A stretch of DNA of 36,889 bases. Origin: Desulfobacterales bacterium (GTDB lineage: Bacteria; Desulfobacterota; Desulfobacteria; Desulfobacterales; UBA5852). Position numbers and translations under genes: made by a program. Below are positions 10,467 to 20,261 of the stretch, piece by piece. The first letter of the stretch is position 1. Each line of letters starts with the position of its first letter. A model generated the notes under the pieces. That model was given only the letters and a program-made list of their open reading frames with translations, had not been told where the DNA came from and searched no databases. Location: the NCBI GenBank assembly GCA_030065585.1, contig JASJED010000060.1, positions 1-36,889 on the forward strand. The letters run 5' to 3'.

Positions 10467-11845
10467 AAATCGATCGATCCCGGCGTCCGCGGAAACGGAA
10501 TCACGTCGCGAATATTGCGAATGCCGGTGATCAGCATCATCAAACGCTCGAAACCCAGGCCGAAGCCGCTGTGCGCCACCGTGCCGTAGCGGCGCGATTC
10601 CAGGTACCACCAGTAGGGCTCCTTGTCCAGGCCCATTGCGTCCATGCGGTTTTCCAAAACCGCCAGGCGCTCTTCGCGCTGGCTACCGCCAATCAACTCG
10701 CCGATGCTCGGTACGAGTACGTCCATGGCCGCCACGGTTGCGTTGTCGTCATTCATCCGCATGTAAAACGGCTTGATGGTCTTGGGGTAATCGTAGACGA
10801 TCACCGGCTTTTGGAAGTGCTTTTCCGTTAGGTAGCGTTCGTGTTCGGTCTGTAAATCGGTACCGAAAGAGACCGGATATTCGAATTTTTTCTTGGCACG
10901 CTCGAGGATGGCGACAGCCTCCCGATAGGGCAAACGCTCAAATTGCGAAGCGGTGATGTTCTCAAGGGTGGCCATCAGGGTTTTGTCCACAAAGCGGGCG
11001 AACAGGTTCAAATCCTCCTGGCAGTTTTCCATAATGAAGCCGACCGTCGCTTTAATGAGGTCCTCCGCCAGATCCATGTTGCCCGCCAGATCGCAGAAGG
11101 CCATTTCCGGCTCGATCATCCAGAATTCGGCGGCATGCCGGCGGGTGTTGGAATTCTCGGCCCGGAAGGTGGGGCCAAAGGTGTAGACATCGCCCAGTGA
11201 GAGAGCGAACATCTCCACGGAAAGCTGACCTGACACCGTCAGATTGGTCTCGGTGGCGAAAAAATCCTGGGCATAGTCCACTTGGGCGTCCTGGGTGGGG
11301 ACGTTCATCAGATCCAGGGTGGTGATGCGGAAAAGCTCGCCGGCCCCCTCACAGTCGGATCCCGTGATGATCGGGGTGTGAATGTAGCGAAAGCCACGGT
11401 CACGGAAAAACCGGTGTACCGCGTAGGAAAGCTCGGAGCGGATGCGAAAGGCGGCCCCGTATTTGTTGGTGCGCGGGCGCAGATGGGCAATGGCGCGCAG
11501 AAACTCGTCGGAATGCCGTTTTTTTTGAAGGGGGTAGCTCTCCGGTGCCACGCTGATGACGGTGAGCGTGTCGGCCTGGATTTCCCAACGCTGCCCGCCA
11601 CCCTGCGAGGCCACCAAGGCCCCGGTGACACACACGGCCGAACCGGTAGTTAATTTACGAACCAGGTCATAGTCGGCCATGGCACTGTCGGCAATCACCT
11701 GAATGTTGCCCAGGCAGGAACCGTCGTTGATCTCGATAAACGAAAAGGACTTGGCGTCGCGGCGGGTGCGGACCCAGCCCTTGACCAAGACCTTGGCCAT
11801 CGGGCGGTCAGCGTTGATCAAAGTGGCAATTTTCTGGCGATTCAT
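10463..11845 (-). CDS. asnS: Asparaginyl-tRNA synthetase
   Basis: 460 aa. OB-fold N-terminus VKGWVRTRRDAKSFSFIEINDGSCLGNIQVI, class II motifs FRAENSNTRRHAAEFWMIEPEMAF and GFGLGFERLMMLITGIRNIRDVIPFPRTPG. Confidence 0.96.
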   Translation of the reverse strand: MNRQKIATLINADRPMAKVLVKGWVRTRRDAKSFSFIEINDGSCLGNIQVIADSAMADYDLVRKLTTGSAVCVTGALVASQGGGQRWEIQADTLTVISVAPESYPLQKKRHSDEFLRAIAHLRPRTNKYGAAFRIRSELSYAVHRFFRDRGFRYIHTPIITGSDCEGAGELFRITTLDLMNVPTQDAQVDYAQDFFATETNLTVSGQLSVEMFALSLGDVYTFGPTFRAENSNTRRHAAEFWMIEPEMAFCDLAGNMDLAEDLIKATVGFIMENCQEDLNLFARFVDKTLMATLENITASQFERLPYREAVAILERAKKKFEYPVSFGTDLQTEHERYLTEKHFQKPVIVYDYPKTIKPFYMRMNDDNATVAAMDVLVPSIGELIGGSQREERLAVLENRMDAMGLDKEPYWWYLESRRYGTVAHSGFGLGFERLMMLITGIRNIRDVIPFPRTPGSIDF

Positions 11846-11875
11846 GGCTTAAGGCTCCTTTGACTTCCGAAGCAT

Positions 11876-13381
11876 TTATCCGTTGTTGGCCGGGGTCATG
11901 CGAATGGTGATAAAATAGCGCTGGGTTTTACGTTGCAGCAGCACCACAATGGTTTCTTTTTTTCGATAGCGCACCACCGCACGATAGAAGTCTTGCGGAT
12001 CGGTGATCGGCAGATCTCCGATCTGGCGGATAATATCACCGGGTTTGACCCCCGAGCGCGCCAGGGAGCTGGTGTTGCGGATGGCGGTTATGACGGCGCC
12101 CGATTCGGCCGGTACACGGCGTTTGCCGAAGCGTTGACGCGCGGCGGTGATGCTGTCGACCTCCAAACCGGTGCGCTCGTAGGCTAGCGCCGGCGCTTTG
12201 TGCAGCGGGTAGATCCGGGCTTCGACTAACACATCCTTCTCGCGTCCCTGGCGCCAAAGCGAGAAGACCAAACGGTCGCCGGCGGCAAAGTCGCGGATGC
12301 GGGCATTGAAGTCTTCGGTCGATGCGATGTTGCGATCACCGATGGAAATGATGACGTCACCCTGACGAACACCGGCCTGATGGGCCGGACCGTCCCCATC
12401 GAGTGCCGATACCAGCACGCCCGCTCGCGTCGGTAGACTAAAATAGTGGCTCAAGCCGTTGTCCAGATCCTGAACGTCCATGCCGAGCCAAATTTCGATC
12501 ACCTCACCATATTGGATCAGGTCATTGACGATCCGTCGCGCCTTGTTGATCGGAATGGCAAAGCCGATTCCCTGTGCGCCGGCATAGATCGCCGTATTGA
12601 TCCCGATCAGCTCGCCGTTGATGTTCAACAGGGGCCCGCCGCTGTTGCCGGGATTGATAGAGGCGTCCGTTTGAATGAAATCATAAAAGACGCGCTCGCG
12701 GCTGCGGAAACTACGGTTGACGGCACTGACCACGCCGGTCGTGATCGTATTGGCAAAACCGAAAGGGTTGCCGATGGCGATCACGGTTTCACCGACCATG
12801 AGGTCAGCGCTGTCACCCATCTCGATCGACGGCAGGGGATCATCCGATTCGATCCGCAGGACCGCCAGATCCGAATCCGGGTCTGAGCCCACGATGACGG
12901 CGGTATATTCGCGCTCATCGTTTAAAACGATGTTGACCTTGCCGGTTTTGGCGACCACATGGGCATTGGTCAAAATAAGGCCGCGGCGGCCGTCGATGAT
13001 CACACCGGAGCCCAGGCTGTTGCGCTTGTAGCGGCGATCAAACCCCGGGTCGAAAAAATCCTTGAAAAACTCCTCAAACAGCGGGTTTTGAAACTCGGGA
13101 AACGGGCTAAGACGCTTGCGGACCTCGTACTCGAGATTTATGTTCACCACCGCCGGGCTGACCTTTTCAAAGGCTTCGACGACCGCATCGCGGCGGGGAT
13201 AGATCTTGGCGCCGGGATAGTTGGGGGCCAGCACGATCAACGCCCAAACGAGGGCTGCGCAAAGCGCACCTCGCGGTTTGCGGTTGATTTGTGCCGCCAT
13301 TTCTGACAAGGGGAGCCTCCAAACCATCAGATCGTCGCGAGCGGGTGTTTTCATTGGCTTACGCTTGGTGAAAGAAAACAC
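11876..13381 (-). CDS. Do/DegQ-like HtrA-family serine protease with PDZ domains
   Basis: 501 aa. LTNAHVVA (His), DSDLAVLRI (Asp), INPGNSGGPLLNINGELIGINTAIYAGAQGIGFAIPIN (Ser), two PDZ-like C-terminal segments. The start may be internal (13354 or 13327). Confidence 0.92.
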   Translation of the reverse strand: MFSFTKRKPMKTPARDDLMVWRLPLSEMAAQINRKPRGALCAALVWALIVLAPNYPGAKIYPRRDAVVEAFEKVSPAVVNINLEYEVRKRLSPFPEFQNPLFEEFFKDFFDPGFDRRYKRNSLGSGVIIDGRRGLILTNAHVVAKTGKVNIVLNDEREYTAVIVGSDPDSDLAVLRIESDDPLPSIEMGDSADLMVGETVIAIGNPFGFANTITTGVVSAVNRSFRSRERVFYDFIQTDASINPGNSGGPLLNINGELIGINTAIYAGAQGIGFAIPINKARRIVNDLIQYGEVIEIWLGMDVQDLDNGLSHYFSLPTRAGVLVSALDGDGPAHQAGVRQGDVIISIGDRNIASTEDFNARIRDFAAGDRLVFSLWRQGREKDVLVEARIYPLHKAPALAYERTGLEVDSITAARQRFGKRRVPAESGAVITAIRNTSSLARSGVKPGDIIRQIGDLPITDPQDFYRAVVRYRKKETIVVLLQRKTQRYFITIRMTPANNG

Positions 13382-13398
13382 CGGTAGAATCGAATATC

Positions 13399-15948
13399 AT
13401 GAGCATTGAACACATTCAAGATATCCTCCCGGAAGTCGAAATGCCCAGCCGCTATCTGGGCAATGAAATCAATGCGGTTCGCAAGGACCCCGACAAGGTC
13501 CGCTTGCGCATCGCCCTGGCCTTTCCCGATCTCTACGAGATTGGCACGTCCCATTTCGGGCTTCAAATCCTCTACGACATCCTCAACCAGCGCGAAGACA
13601 TTGCCGCTGAAAGGGTGTATGCGCCGGCGCTGGATATGGAGGCGCGGCTGCGGGAGCGCGGTCTTTCCCTTGGCAGCCTGGAGACGGGCTGGCCCGTAGG
13701 ACGTTTCGATATCGTCGGCTTCAGTTTGCTCTACGAAATGAATTACACCGGCGTGCTGAGCATCATGTCCCTGGGCCGTATTCCCCTCCGCCAGAAAGAC
13801 CGGGAAGCGACCCATCCCTTTGTCGTGGCCGGCGGTCCCTGCACCTGCAACCCGGAGCCGGTCGCTGATTTTTTCGATGCCATGGTCATTGGCGACGGCG
13901 AAGAGGTCATCCTTCAAATGGCGGATGCCTGGCTGGCCTGGCGCCGTGGTCGCGATCGGCACCGCGAGGCCCTGCTGGAGGCCTGGTCTGAAATTCAGGG
14001 GGTCTATATCCCTTCATTTTTCGACGTCGCGATCGATGATCGTGGATTTCAGCAGCTGCGGCCGCGCCGTCAGGGCTACCAGCGCGTCTCGCGCGCCATT
14101 GTCCACCGGCTCGAAGAGGCGGCGTTCCCCACCAATCCGATCGTGCCCTACGGTCGCCCCGTTCACGACCGCTTGCGCTTGGAGCTTTCCAGGGGTTGTA
14201 CACGCGGGTGCCGCTATTGTCAGGCGGGCATGATCTATCGGCCCGTCCGGGAACGATCACCGGCCAAGGTAATGGATTTGTGCAACGCGGCGCTGACGGC
14301 CACCGGGTATGAGGATCTGTCCCTGCTCTCCCTGAGTACGGGGGACTATGGCTGCATCATTCCTTTGATGGAGCAGTTGCTGCGTCGTTACGCCTGTGAT
14401 CGGGTCGCCCTTTCGCTGCCCTCCTTAAGAGCCGGCACCCTTACCCCGGAGTTGATGACACTGATCAAATCCGTTCGCAAAACCGGCTTCACGATCGCCC
14501 CCGAAGCCGGCAGCCAGCGGCTGCGCAATGTGATCAACAAAAACATCAGCGCCGAGGACATCCGCGCCACGGTCCAGGACGCCTTTGCGCAAGGGTGGCA
14601 AGTCATCAAACTCTATTTCATGATTGGCTTGCCGACTGAAACCCAGGCCGATCTGGAGGCCCTCGTCGACCTCGTGCGGCAGTTGCGCGGCCTGAAAGGG
14701 GAGGGCCGTCGGCGCCCAAAGATCAATGTGAGTGTGGCCACCTTTATTCCCAAAGCCCACACGCCTTTTCAGTGGAGCCGCCAGTTATCGCTCGAAGAAT
14801 CGCGGCGCAAGATCGACGGGATCCACGATCAACTGAAGCTGCCCGGGGTCCATTTCAAATGGCAGCGTCCGGAAATCAGCATGTTGGAAGGGTTGTGGGC
14901 CCGCGGCGACCGGCGTCTGGCGGATTTGCTGCTGACGGCCTTTGAATCCGGTTGCCGTTTCGACGGTTGGAGTGACCATTTCAAATTCGATCGCTGGAGC
15001 GCCAGTATGGCCGCCCGTGGGATCGATCCCCAACAGGCGATCTATCGGGAACGCGACCCTGACGAGCCCCTGCCCTGGGATCATATCGACATGAAGGTCA
15101 GCCGAGAATTCCTGCGTGCCGAACTGGAAAAGGCCCTGGAAGCGGAAACGACGGAGGACTGCCGCGACGGCGCCTGTCAGAACTGCGGGGTTTGCGATTT
15201 TAAACGGATTCAACCGCAGGTCTATCCGCGCAGCACAACCCGCATGCCGGCGGTCGTTGATCATGGCCCGCCGGCCAATCCCGGCGCCCTTTATAAAATG
15301 GTGGTCACCTTTGCCAAAACCGATACCGCCCGTTTTCTGGGCCATTTGGAAATGGCCAATACCTTCAAACGCGCCCTGCGCCGTGCGGGGATTGCACTGC
15401 ACTACTCCCAGGGTTATCATCCCAACCCCAAAATGGCCTTTGAAGATACACTGCCGCTGGGTATGGAAAGTCTGTGCGAGCGTATGATCATCACCCTGCG
15501 CACGGCCATGGCCCCCGCGGAAGTGATGCGACGACTGCGCCCCCAACTGCCGGCGGGGTTGTCGATCATCCATTGCGAACCCTTTAGACGCCTGAAAGAT
15601 GTCGCCAGCGTGGTCGCCTATCGTATCCAAATCGACGGCCAGCACTTTTCGCGCGAGGTCCTCGAGGACTATGCGCGGCGGGACCATTTTCACATCCAGC
15701 GTCGAAACCGCAAAGGCCGGTTGAAAAAGATCGACCTCAAAGCTATGCTAAAGAACATTCAACGGACCCGGTCCGACACGCTTGAGGTCACCCTACACCA
15801 GCAGATGGATGCCCTCGTTCGCCCCGATGATCTGCTGCGACACCTTTTTAAGCTTGATCCGGACGTGGTCACGCACGCCCGCGTCATCAAATTGAGCACG
15901 CATCATTGTCCGCGCCCCGCAGCGGACGATGCCGAGAACCAGGACTAA
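13399..15948 (+). CDS. TIGR03960-family radical SAM protein fused to a TIGR03936/DUF2344-like C-terminal domain
   Basis: 849 aa. RGCTRGCRYCQAGMIYRPVRERSP (CxxxCxxC), N-terminal AFPDLYEIGTSHFGLQILYDILNQRE, C-terminal TDTARFLGHLEMANTFKRALRRAGIALHYSQGYHPNPKMAFEDTLPLGMES. Confidence 0.92.
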   Translation: MSIEHIQDILPEVEMPSRYLGNEINAVRKDPDKVRLRIALAFPDLYEIGTSHFGLQILYDILNQREDIAAERVYAPALDMEARLRERGLSLGSLETGWPVGRFDIVGFSLLYEMNYTGVLSIMSLGRIPLRQKDREATHPFVVAGGPCTCNPEPVADFFDAMVIGDGEEVILQMADAWLAWRRGRDRHREALLEAWSEIQGVYIPSFFDVAIDDRGFQQLRPRRQGYQRVSRAIVHRLEEAAFPTNPIVPYGRPVHDRLRLELSRGCTRGCRYCQAGMIYRPVRERSPAKVMDLCNAALTATGYEDLSLLSLSTGDYGCIIPLMEQLLRRYACDRVALSLPSLRAGTLTPELMTLIKSVRKTGFTIAPEAGSQRLRNVINKNISAEDIRATVQDAFAQGWQVIKLYFMIGLPTETQADLEALVDLVRQLRGLKGEGRRRPKINVSVATFIPKAHTPFQWSRQLSLEESRRKIDGIHDQLKLPGVHFKWQRPEISMLEGLWARGDRRLADLLLTAFESGCRFDGWSDHFKFDRWSASMAARGIDPQQAIYRERDPDEPLPWDHIDMKVSREFLRAELEKALEAETTEDCRDGACQNCGVCDFKRIQPQVYPRSTTRMPAVVDHGPPANPGALYKMVVTFAKTDTARFLGHLEMANTFKRALRRAGIALHYSQGYHPNPKMAFEDTLPLGMESLCERMIITLRTAMAPAEVMRRLRPQLPAGLSIIHCEPFRRLKDVASVVAYRIQIDGQHFSREVLEDYARRDHFHIQRRNRKGRLKKIDLKAMLKNIQRTRSDTLEVTLHQQMDALVRPDDLLRHLFKLDPDVVTHARVIKLSTHHCPRPAADDAENQD

Positions 15949-17471
15949 TGTACAAAGAAATCGTCATCAATGTCTCCCAGCGCGAAACGCGTGTTGCCCT
16001 TCTCGAGGACGGCACGATCGTGGAGCTTTTTATCGAACGCGGCGATGCCTCGGACATTACGGGTAATATCTACAAAGGTCGCGTCCAGCGCGTCCTTCCG
16101 GGGATTCAGGCGGCCTTTGTGGATATTGGTTTGAACCAGGCGGCCTTTATTTATGTTGACGATGTCATCCGCAATGGATTTTGCGATATCGAAAAGCAAA
16201 TGGCGCTGGCCGGGGGATGCGGCGCACCGGTGACCCTGGACGACCGTCAATCCCCGATCGAAGATCTGCTGGTCGAGGGGCAGGAGATTCTAGTGCACGT
16301 GGCCAAAGCGCCTATGGGCACCAAGGGCCCGCGCGTGACGTCGTATGTATCCCTTCCGGGACGCTTTCTGGTGCTGATGCCGTTTGCCAATCACATCGGT
16401 GTTTCCCGCCGTATCGAAGATGAAACCGAGCGGTTGCGTTTGAAAAACATGATCGGCGGGATCCGCGACAACCATTTCGGTTACATCGCGCGAACGGCCG
16501 CCGAAGGCATCGATGAACCCCGCCTGCAACAGGAAATGCTGTTTTTGAAGAATTTGTGGGCCAGCATCCAGAAAAAGTTTCAAAACGTCCCGGCCCCCAC
16601 CTTGATTCACCAGGAGCTCTCGCTGAGTTTGCGGGCCGTCCGCGATCTTCTGGTCCACGAAGCCGATCGGCTGATCATCGATGCCCGGCAGCATTTCGAC
16701 ACCGCCATCGCCTTTCTGGAAACGTTCAACCCGGTGTTGATCAACCGGGTCGAACTTTACGACGGCGTTGAGCCGATTTTTGATGCCTTCAATCTGGAAG
16801 GCGACATATCACGGGCATTGAAAAGAAAGGTTTGGTTAAAATCAGGTGGTTATATAATAATCGAACACACCGAGGCCCTTGTCGCCATCGATGTCAATAC
16901 CGGGCGCTATGTGGGTAAACACAACCTTGAGGAAACCATCCTCAAAACGAATCTCGAAGCCGTCAAGGAAATCGCCTACCAGATTCGTCTGCGGGATATC
17001 GGGGGGCTCATCATCATCGATTTCATCGATATGCAGAAAAAATCCAACCAGGAGAAAGTCTACAGCGCGCTGCAGGATGCCCTTCGCAAGGACCGCAGCA
17101 AAACCCATGTGCTGCCTATTTCCGATATGGGTCTTGTGCAAATGACCCGCAAACGCAACAAGGAACCGTTGACCCGCATCATGTGCGAACCCTGCGACTA
17201 TTGTGAGGGTGAAGGCCATATGATGTCGCGGCAGTCCATTTGTTACCGTATTTTTCGGGAGGTGCTGCGCGACAGCCACGACATGGTCGGCCATCGCATG
17301 GCCGTCAATGTCAACCCCGCCATCGCCGACCTGCTGCACGGGGAAGAAAGCGATTTGATCGCGGCGCTCGAGAAGCAGGTCGGGCGCCAGATCGTCATTT
17401 ATCCCAACAGCGCCTTTCACATGGAAGAAGTCAGTATCATCGAGATCCTCAACGAAGACGGTGAACGATAG
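15948..17471 (+). CDS. rng: Ribonuclease G/E family protein (RNase G)
   Basis: Start at 15948 (MYKEIVINVSQRETRVALLEDG) rather than 15906. NIYKGRVQRVLPGIQAAFVDIGLNQAAFIYVDD, AIDVNTGRYVG, GGLIIIDFIDM, CEPCDYCEGEG. Confidence 0.93.
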   Translation: MYKEIVINVSQRETRVALLEDGTIVELFIERGDASDITGNIYKGRVQRVLPGIQAAFVDIGLNQAAFIYVDDVIRNGFCDIEKQMALAGGCGAPVTLDDRQSPIEDLLVEGQEILVHVAKAPMGTKGPRVTSYVSLPGRFLVLMPFANHIGVSRRIEDETERLRLKNMIGGIRDNHFGYIARTAAEGIDEPRLQQEMLFLKNLWASIQKKFQNVPAPTLIHQELSLSLRAVRDLLVHEADRLIIDARQHFDTAIAFLETFNPVLINRVELYDGVEPIFDAFNLEGDISRALKRKVWLKSGGYIIIEHTEALVAIDVNTGRYVGKHNLEETILKTNLEAVKEIAYQIRLRDIGGLIIIDFIDMQKKSNQEKVYSALQDALRKDRSKTHVLPISDMGLVQMTRKRNKEPLTRIMCEPCDYCEGEGHMMSRQSICYRIFREVLRDSHDMVGHRMAVNVNPAIADLLHGEESDLIAALEKQVGRQIVIYPNSAFHMEEVSIIEILNEDGER

Positions 17472-17482
17472 CTGGCCTCATG

Positions 17483-17512
17483 TTGACAAATTATTCGGTA
17501 TGTGATTTTAGT
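17483..17512 (+). promoter_or_regulatory. Putative sigma70-type promoter upstream of rpmH
   Basis: Perfect -35 TTGACA at 17483-17488; weak -10 TTTAGT at 17507-17512 with an 18-bp spacer. Confidence 0.4.
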
Positions 17513-17535
17513 ACCCGATTGTAAAGAATACCGTG

Positions 17536-17565
17536 CCGGAACATCAATTCCGGCTTCTTTATTTA
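17536..17565 (+). terminator. Intrinsic terminator/attenuator-like hairpin between rng and rpmH
   Basis: GCCGGAA (17536-17542), loop CATCAA, TTCCGGC (17549-17555), then TTCTTTATTT. Confidence 0.65.
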
Positions 17566-17602
17566 AGGCGATGGCCAATATCCGGATTAAAGGTTTGAAA
17601 CA

Positions 17603-17743
17603 ATGAAACGTACCTATCAGCCCAGCCGAATCAAACGCGCTCGAACCCACGGGTTTCTGAAGCGCATGTCGACCAAGAGTGGGCGTGCGCTCATCAACCG
17701 GCGGCGTGCCAGGGGGCGTAAACGGCTCGCCGTTAAATATTAA
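17603..17743 (+). CDS. rpmH: 50S ribosomal protein L34
   Basis: Read directly (too short for the supplied ORF track): [46 protein letters not shown], 46 aa. Confidence 0.97.
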   Translation: MKRTYQPSRIKRARTHGFLKRMSTKSGRALINRRRARGRKRLAVKY

Positions 17744-17829
17744 AGGTCAAGGGTGCTGACCGCTCGAATTGCCGAAACCGTAACGCCGGCCCATACCGGC
17801 ATAGCGGAGCGGTCCGCCAAACTGTCGGT

Positions 17830-18174
17830 GTGATAGCGGTTCCGTTCCAAAAGCAAGACCGAATCCTCAAACGATCGGAATATATTCGATTATCCGAAAT
17901 CGGCCAGCGTTGCCACAGCCCGCTGTTTATCCTCTCTTTTGCGGATGGCCGCAAGGGGCACGCGCGCTTGGGTCTTATCGTTACCAAAAAGGTGGGCTCG
18001 GCTGTTCAGCGGAACAGGATCAAACGGTTGTGCCGTGAATATTTCCGGCTCAACCGGCACCGTTGGCCAATTCCCTATGACATCGTGTTGATCGCCCGAA
18101 GCGTTGCCGCGCGAGCAACCAATGCCGAAATACGTTCGAGTCTTGAAAAAAATTTTCGCCAGCTTCCCCGCTAG
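17830..18174 (+). CDS. rnpA: Ribonuclease P protein component
   Basis: [11 protein letters not shown]...[28 protein letters not shown]; position directly after rpmH. Confidence 0.93.
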   Translation: MIAVPFQKQDRILKRSEYIRLSEIGQRCHSPLFILSFADGRKGHARLGLIVTKKVGSAVQRNRIKRLCREYFRLNRHRWPIPYDIVLIARSVAARATNAEIRSSLEKNFRQLPR

Positions 18175-18403
18175 GCGCCGCCTGATCCAGGTGAGCAGCT
18201 ATGCGGCCACCATCATTATCCGAGGATATCAGCTTTTCCTCTCGCCACTTATCGGTCCCTGCTGTCGTTTCCATCCCTCCTGTTCCGACTACGCATTGGA
18301 AGCCATCAACCGATATGGCATTTTTCGAGGTTTTTATCTGGGTGCCAGGCGTTTGCTGAAGTGCCATCCGTGGCATTCCGGCGGTTTCGATCCGGTACCT
18401 TGA
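18122..18403 (+). CDS. yidD: Membrane protein insertion efficiency factor YidD
   Basis: [61 protein letters not shown]. Start at MPKYVRV, overlapping rnpA. Confidence 0.95.
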   Translation: MPKYVRVLKKIFASFPARRRLIQVSSYAATIIIRGYQLFLSPLIGPCCRFHPSCSDYALEAINRYGIFRGFYLGARRLLKCHPWHSGGFDPVP

Positions 18404-18580
18404 GCGGGAAGAGGCGGTTCGCGCCCGGATCGGCCAGGATCGTCTCCGGCCTGGGTTATAAACGGAAGTAGTTTGCCGGCTTGGGATTGCCCAGGCAGCG
18501 ATAGACCATGAGTGATTGAAAGGACATTGCCCGGACGTGACCATGGAAATGGCAGCGCGCGGGCCCACCAGGAGAACAAC

Positions 18581-20248
18581 ATGGAACAAACCCGATTGCT
18601 ACTGGCGATTCTGCTGACTTTTCTTGTTTTCGTCGCCTGGGAGTTTTTTTTCAGCAGCCGTCAAGACCTCCAAGCGCCCCCGGACCAGGCGCAGCAATCC
18701 ACCCCTCGTGAGCCAGACGCCCAACCCGCCGCACCACAAGATGTCGCCCCCTCTGCACCTGAGGCGGCCGCGCCGGCGCCGGCCGTCCAACCCGAAACAA
18801 CCCAGCGCCCCGGTCGTCGGATCAATGTCGACACCCCGCTGTTCAAAATCGTCCTGGCCGAGAAGGGGGGGCGATTCGACGAGCTGATTCTCAAGCAATT
18901 TCGGGAATCGGTCGACCCGGATGCCGCTTTCAAGCGCCTGATCCAGCCCGCGGCGACCCGTCATAACATGCAGTTTGGATTTAAGGAAAATAGGGTGCCC
19001 GGAATTGAGGCCGCCGTTTACACGGCCCTTAACGCACCAGACCAGGTCATGATTCGCGATAAAGCCGAAAAGGTTGTGTTGGCGTGGACCAGCGCCGACG
19101 GCGTTGAAATACAAAAAACCTTCACTTTCTATCCGGATTCCTATCTGATCGACGTGGTTGTGCAGGTCACCAATCGCGGCACGCACCCCCTGAAGGATCG
19201 TGCGACCCTTTCCGTGGCCCGCGAGATGGGAGAGAGCCAGCGCGGCGTGGTTTTCGAGGGTCCCAGCGGTGTGATTGACAACAAACTTACGGAAATCGCC
19301 GTCGGGGATATCGAGGACAATCCCATCAATGAAGGGCTCATCAGTTGGGTCGGGGTCGTTGACCGCTATTTTATGACCGCGCTGATGCCTGCCGAGGCGG
19401 TCCAGGGGAAAATGCAGGTCTCCCTGAGTGGCGCGCAGAAAGTCACCAATACACTCGTTTTAGCGGAGAACGACATTGCCCCCGGACAGGTCCGCACGTT
19501 TGCCTTCAAGGCATTTTACGGCCCCAAAAATACCAACCTGCTCAAAGCATACGGCAATAATCTGGCCAAGGCGATCAATTTTGGCTGGTTTGATTTCCTG
19601 GCCAAACCGGCGCTGTGGATCATGAACATGATCTACAGTGTGATTCCCAATTACGGCATTGCCATCATTCTGCTGACCGTCATGACCAAGATCATTCTGT
19701 GGCCCCTGGGCAACAAAAGCTACAAATCCATGAACGAGATGAAGCGCATGCAGCCTTTGATGGCCGAGATTCGCGAAAAGTACAAAGATGACAAAAAGAA
19801 GATGAATGAAGAAATGATGGGGCTGTATCGCACCTATAAAATCAACCCCATGGGGGGCTGTTTGCCAATGCTGGTGCAACTGCCTGTTTTTCTAGCACTT
19901 TATAACATGCTTTACGGTGCTATCGAACTGCGCCACGCGCCGTTTGTCGGCTGGATCAACGATCTTTCGTCCCCGGACCGATTGTTCGATTTCGGGGTGA
20001 GCATTCCCTTTATGACCCCACCGGCAGGTATTCCCGTGCTGACGGTCATTATGGGGGCCACCATGTTTCTGCAACAAAAGATGTCGCCCCCGCCCGGTGA
20101 TCCGGCCCAGGCCAAGATCATGCTCTTTCTGCCGATTATCTTCACCTTCATTTTCATCAATTTTCCAGCGGGGCTTGTATTGTACTGGTTAGTTAATAAT
20201 ATTCTCTCTATAGCCCAGCAGTTTTACATTCAAAAGAAATATGCATGA
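18581..20248 (+). CDS. yidC: Membrane protein insertase YidC
   Basis: Start at 18581 with AGGAGA upstream (MEQTRLLLAILLTFLVFVAWEFFF). MIYSVIPNYGIAIILLTVMTKIILWPLGNKSYKSMNEMKRMQPLMAEIREKYKDDKKKMNEEMMGLYRTYKINPMGGCLPMLVQLPVFLALYNMLY. Confidence 0.97.
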   Translation: MEQTRLLLAILLTFLVFVAWEFFFSSRQDLQAPPDQAQQSTPREPDAQPAAPQDVAPSAPEAAAPAPAVQPETTQRPGRRINVDTPLFKIVLAEKGGRFDELILKQFRESVDPDAAFKRLIQPAATRHNMQFGFKENRVPGIEAAVYTALNAPDQVMIRDKAEKVVLAWTSADGVEIQKTFTFYPDSYLIDVVVQVTNRGTHPLKDRATLSVAREMGESQRGVVFEGPSGVIDNKLTEIAVGDIEDNPINEGLISWVGVVDRYFMTALMPAEAVQGKMQVSLSGAQKVTNTLVLAENDIAPGQVRTFAFKAFYGPKNTNLLKAYGNNLAKAINFGWFDFLAKPALWIMNMIYSVIPNYGIAIILLTVMTKIILWPLGNKSYKSMNEMKRMQPLMAEIREKYKDDKKKMNEEMMGLYRTYKINPMGGCLPMLVQLPVFLALYNMLYGAIELRHAPFVGWINDLSSPDRLFDFGVSIPFMTPPAGIPVLTVIMGATMFLQQKMSPPPGDPAQAKIMLFLPIIFTFIFINFPAGLVLYWLVNNILSIAQQFYIQKKYA

Positions 20249-20261
20249 CTGGAGGTCTTGA

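Noticed and set aside
14785-15693. 302-aa minus-strand ORF
   Set aside because: Antisense to the radical SAM gene, low-complexity composition, no recognisable motif; typical shadow ORF in GC-rich DNA.
16285-16300. CACGTG core in rng considered as a second parS
   Set aside because: Flanks (GTGCACGTGGCC) do not match the TGTTT/AAACA arms. The CACGTG at about 32956 also fails.
18404-18580. 177-nt gap between yidD and yidC considered as a small RNA gene
   Set aside because: No convincing conserved RNA signature, promoter or terminator could be recognised by eye.
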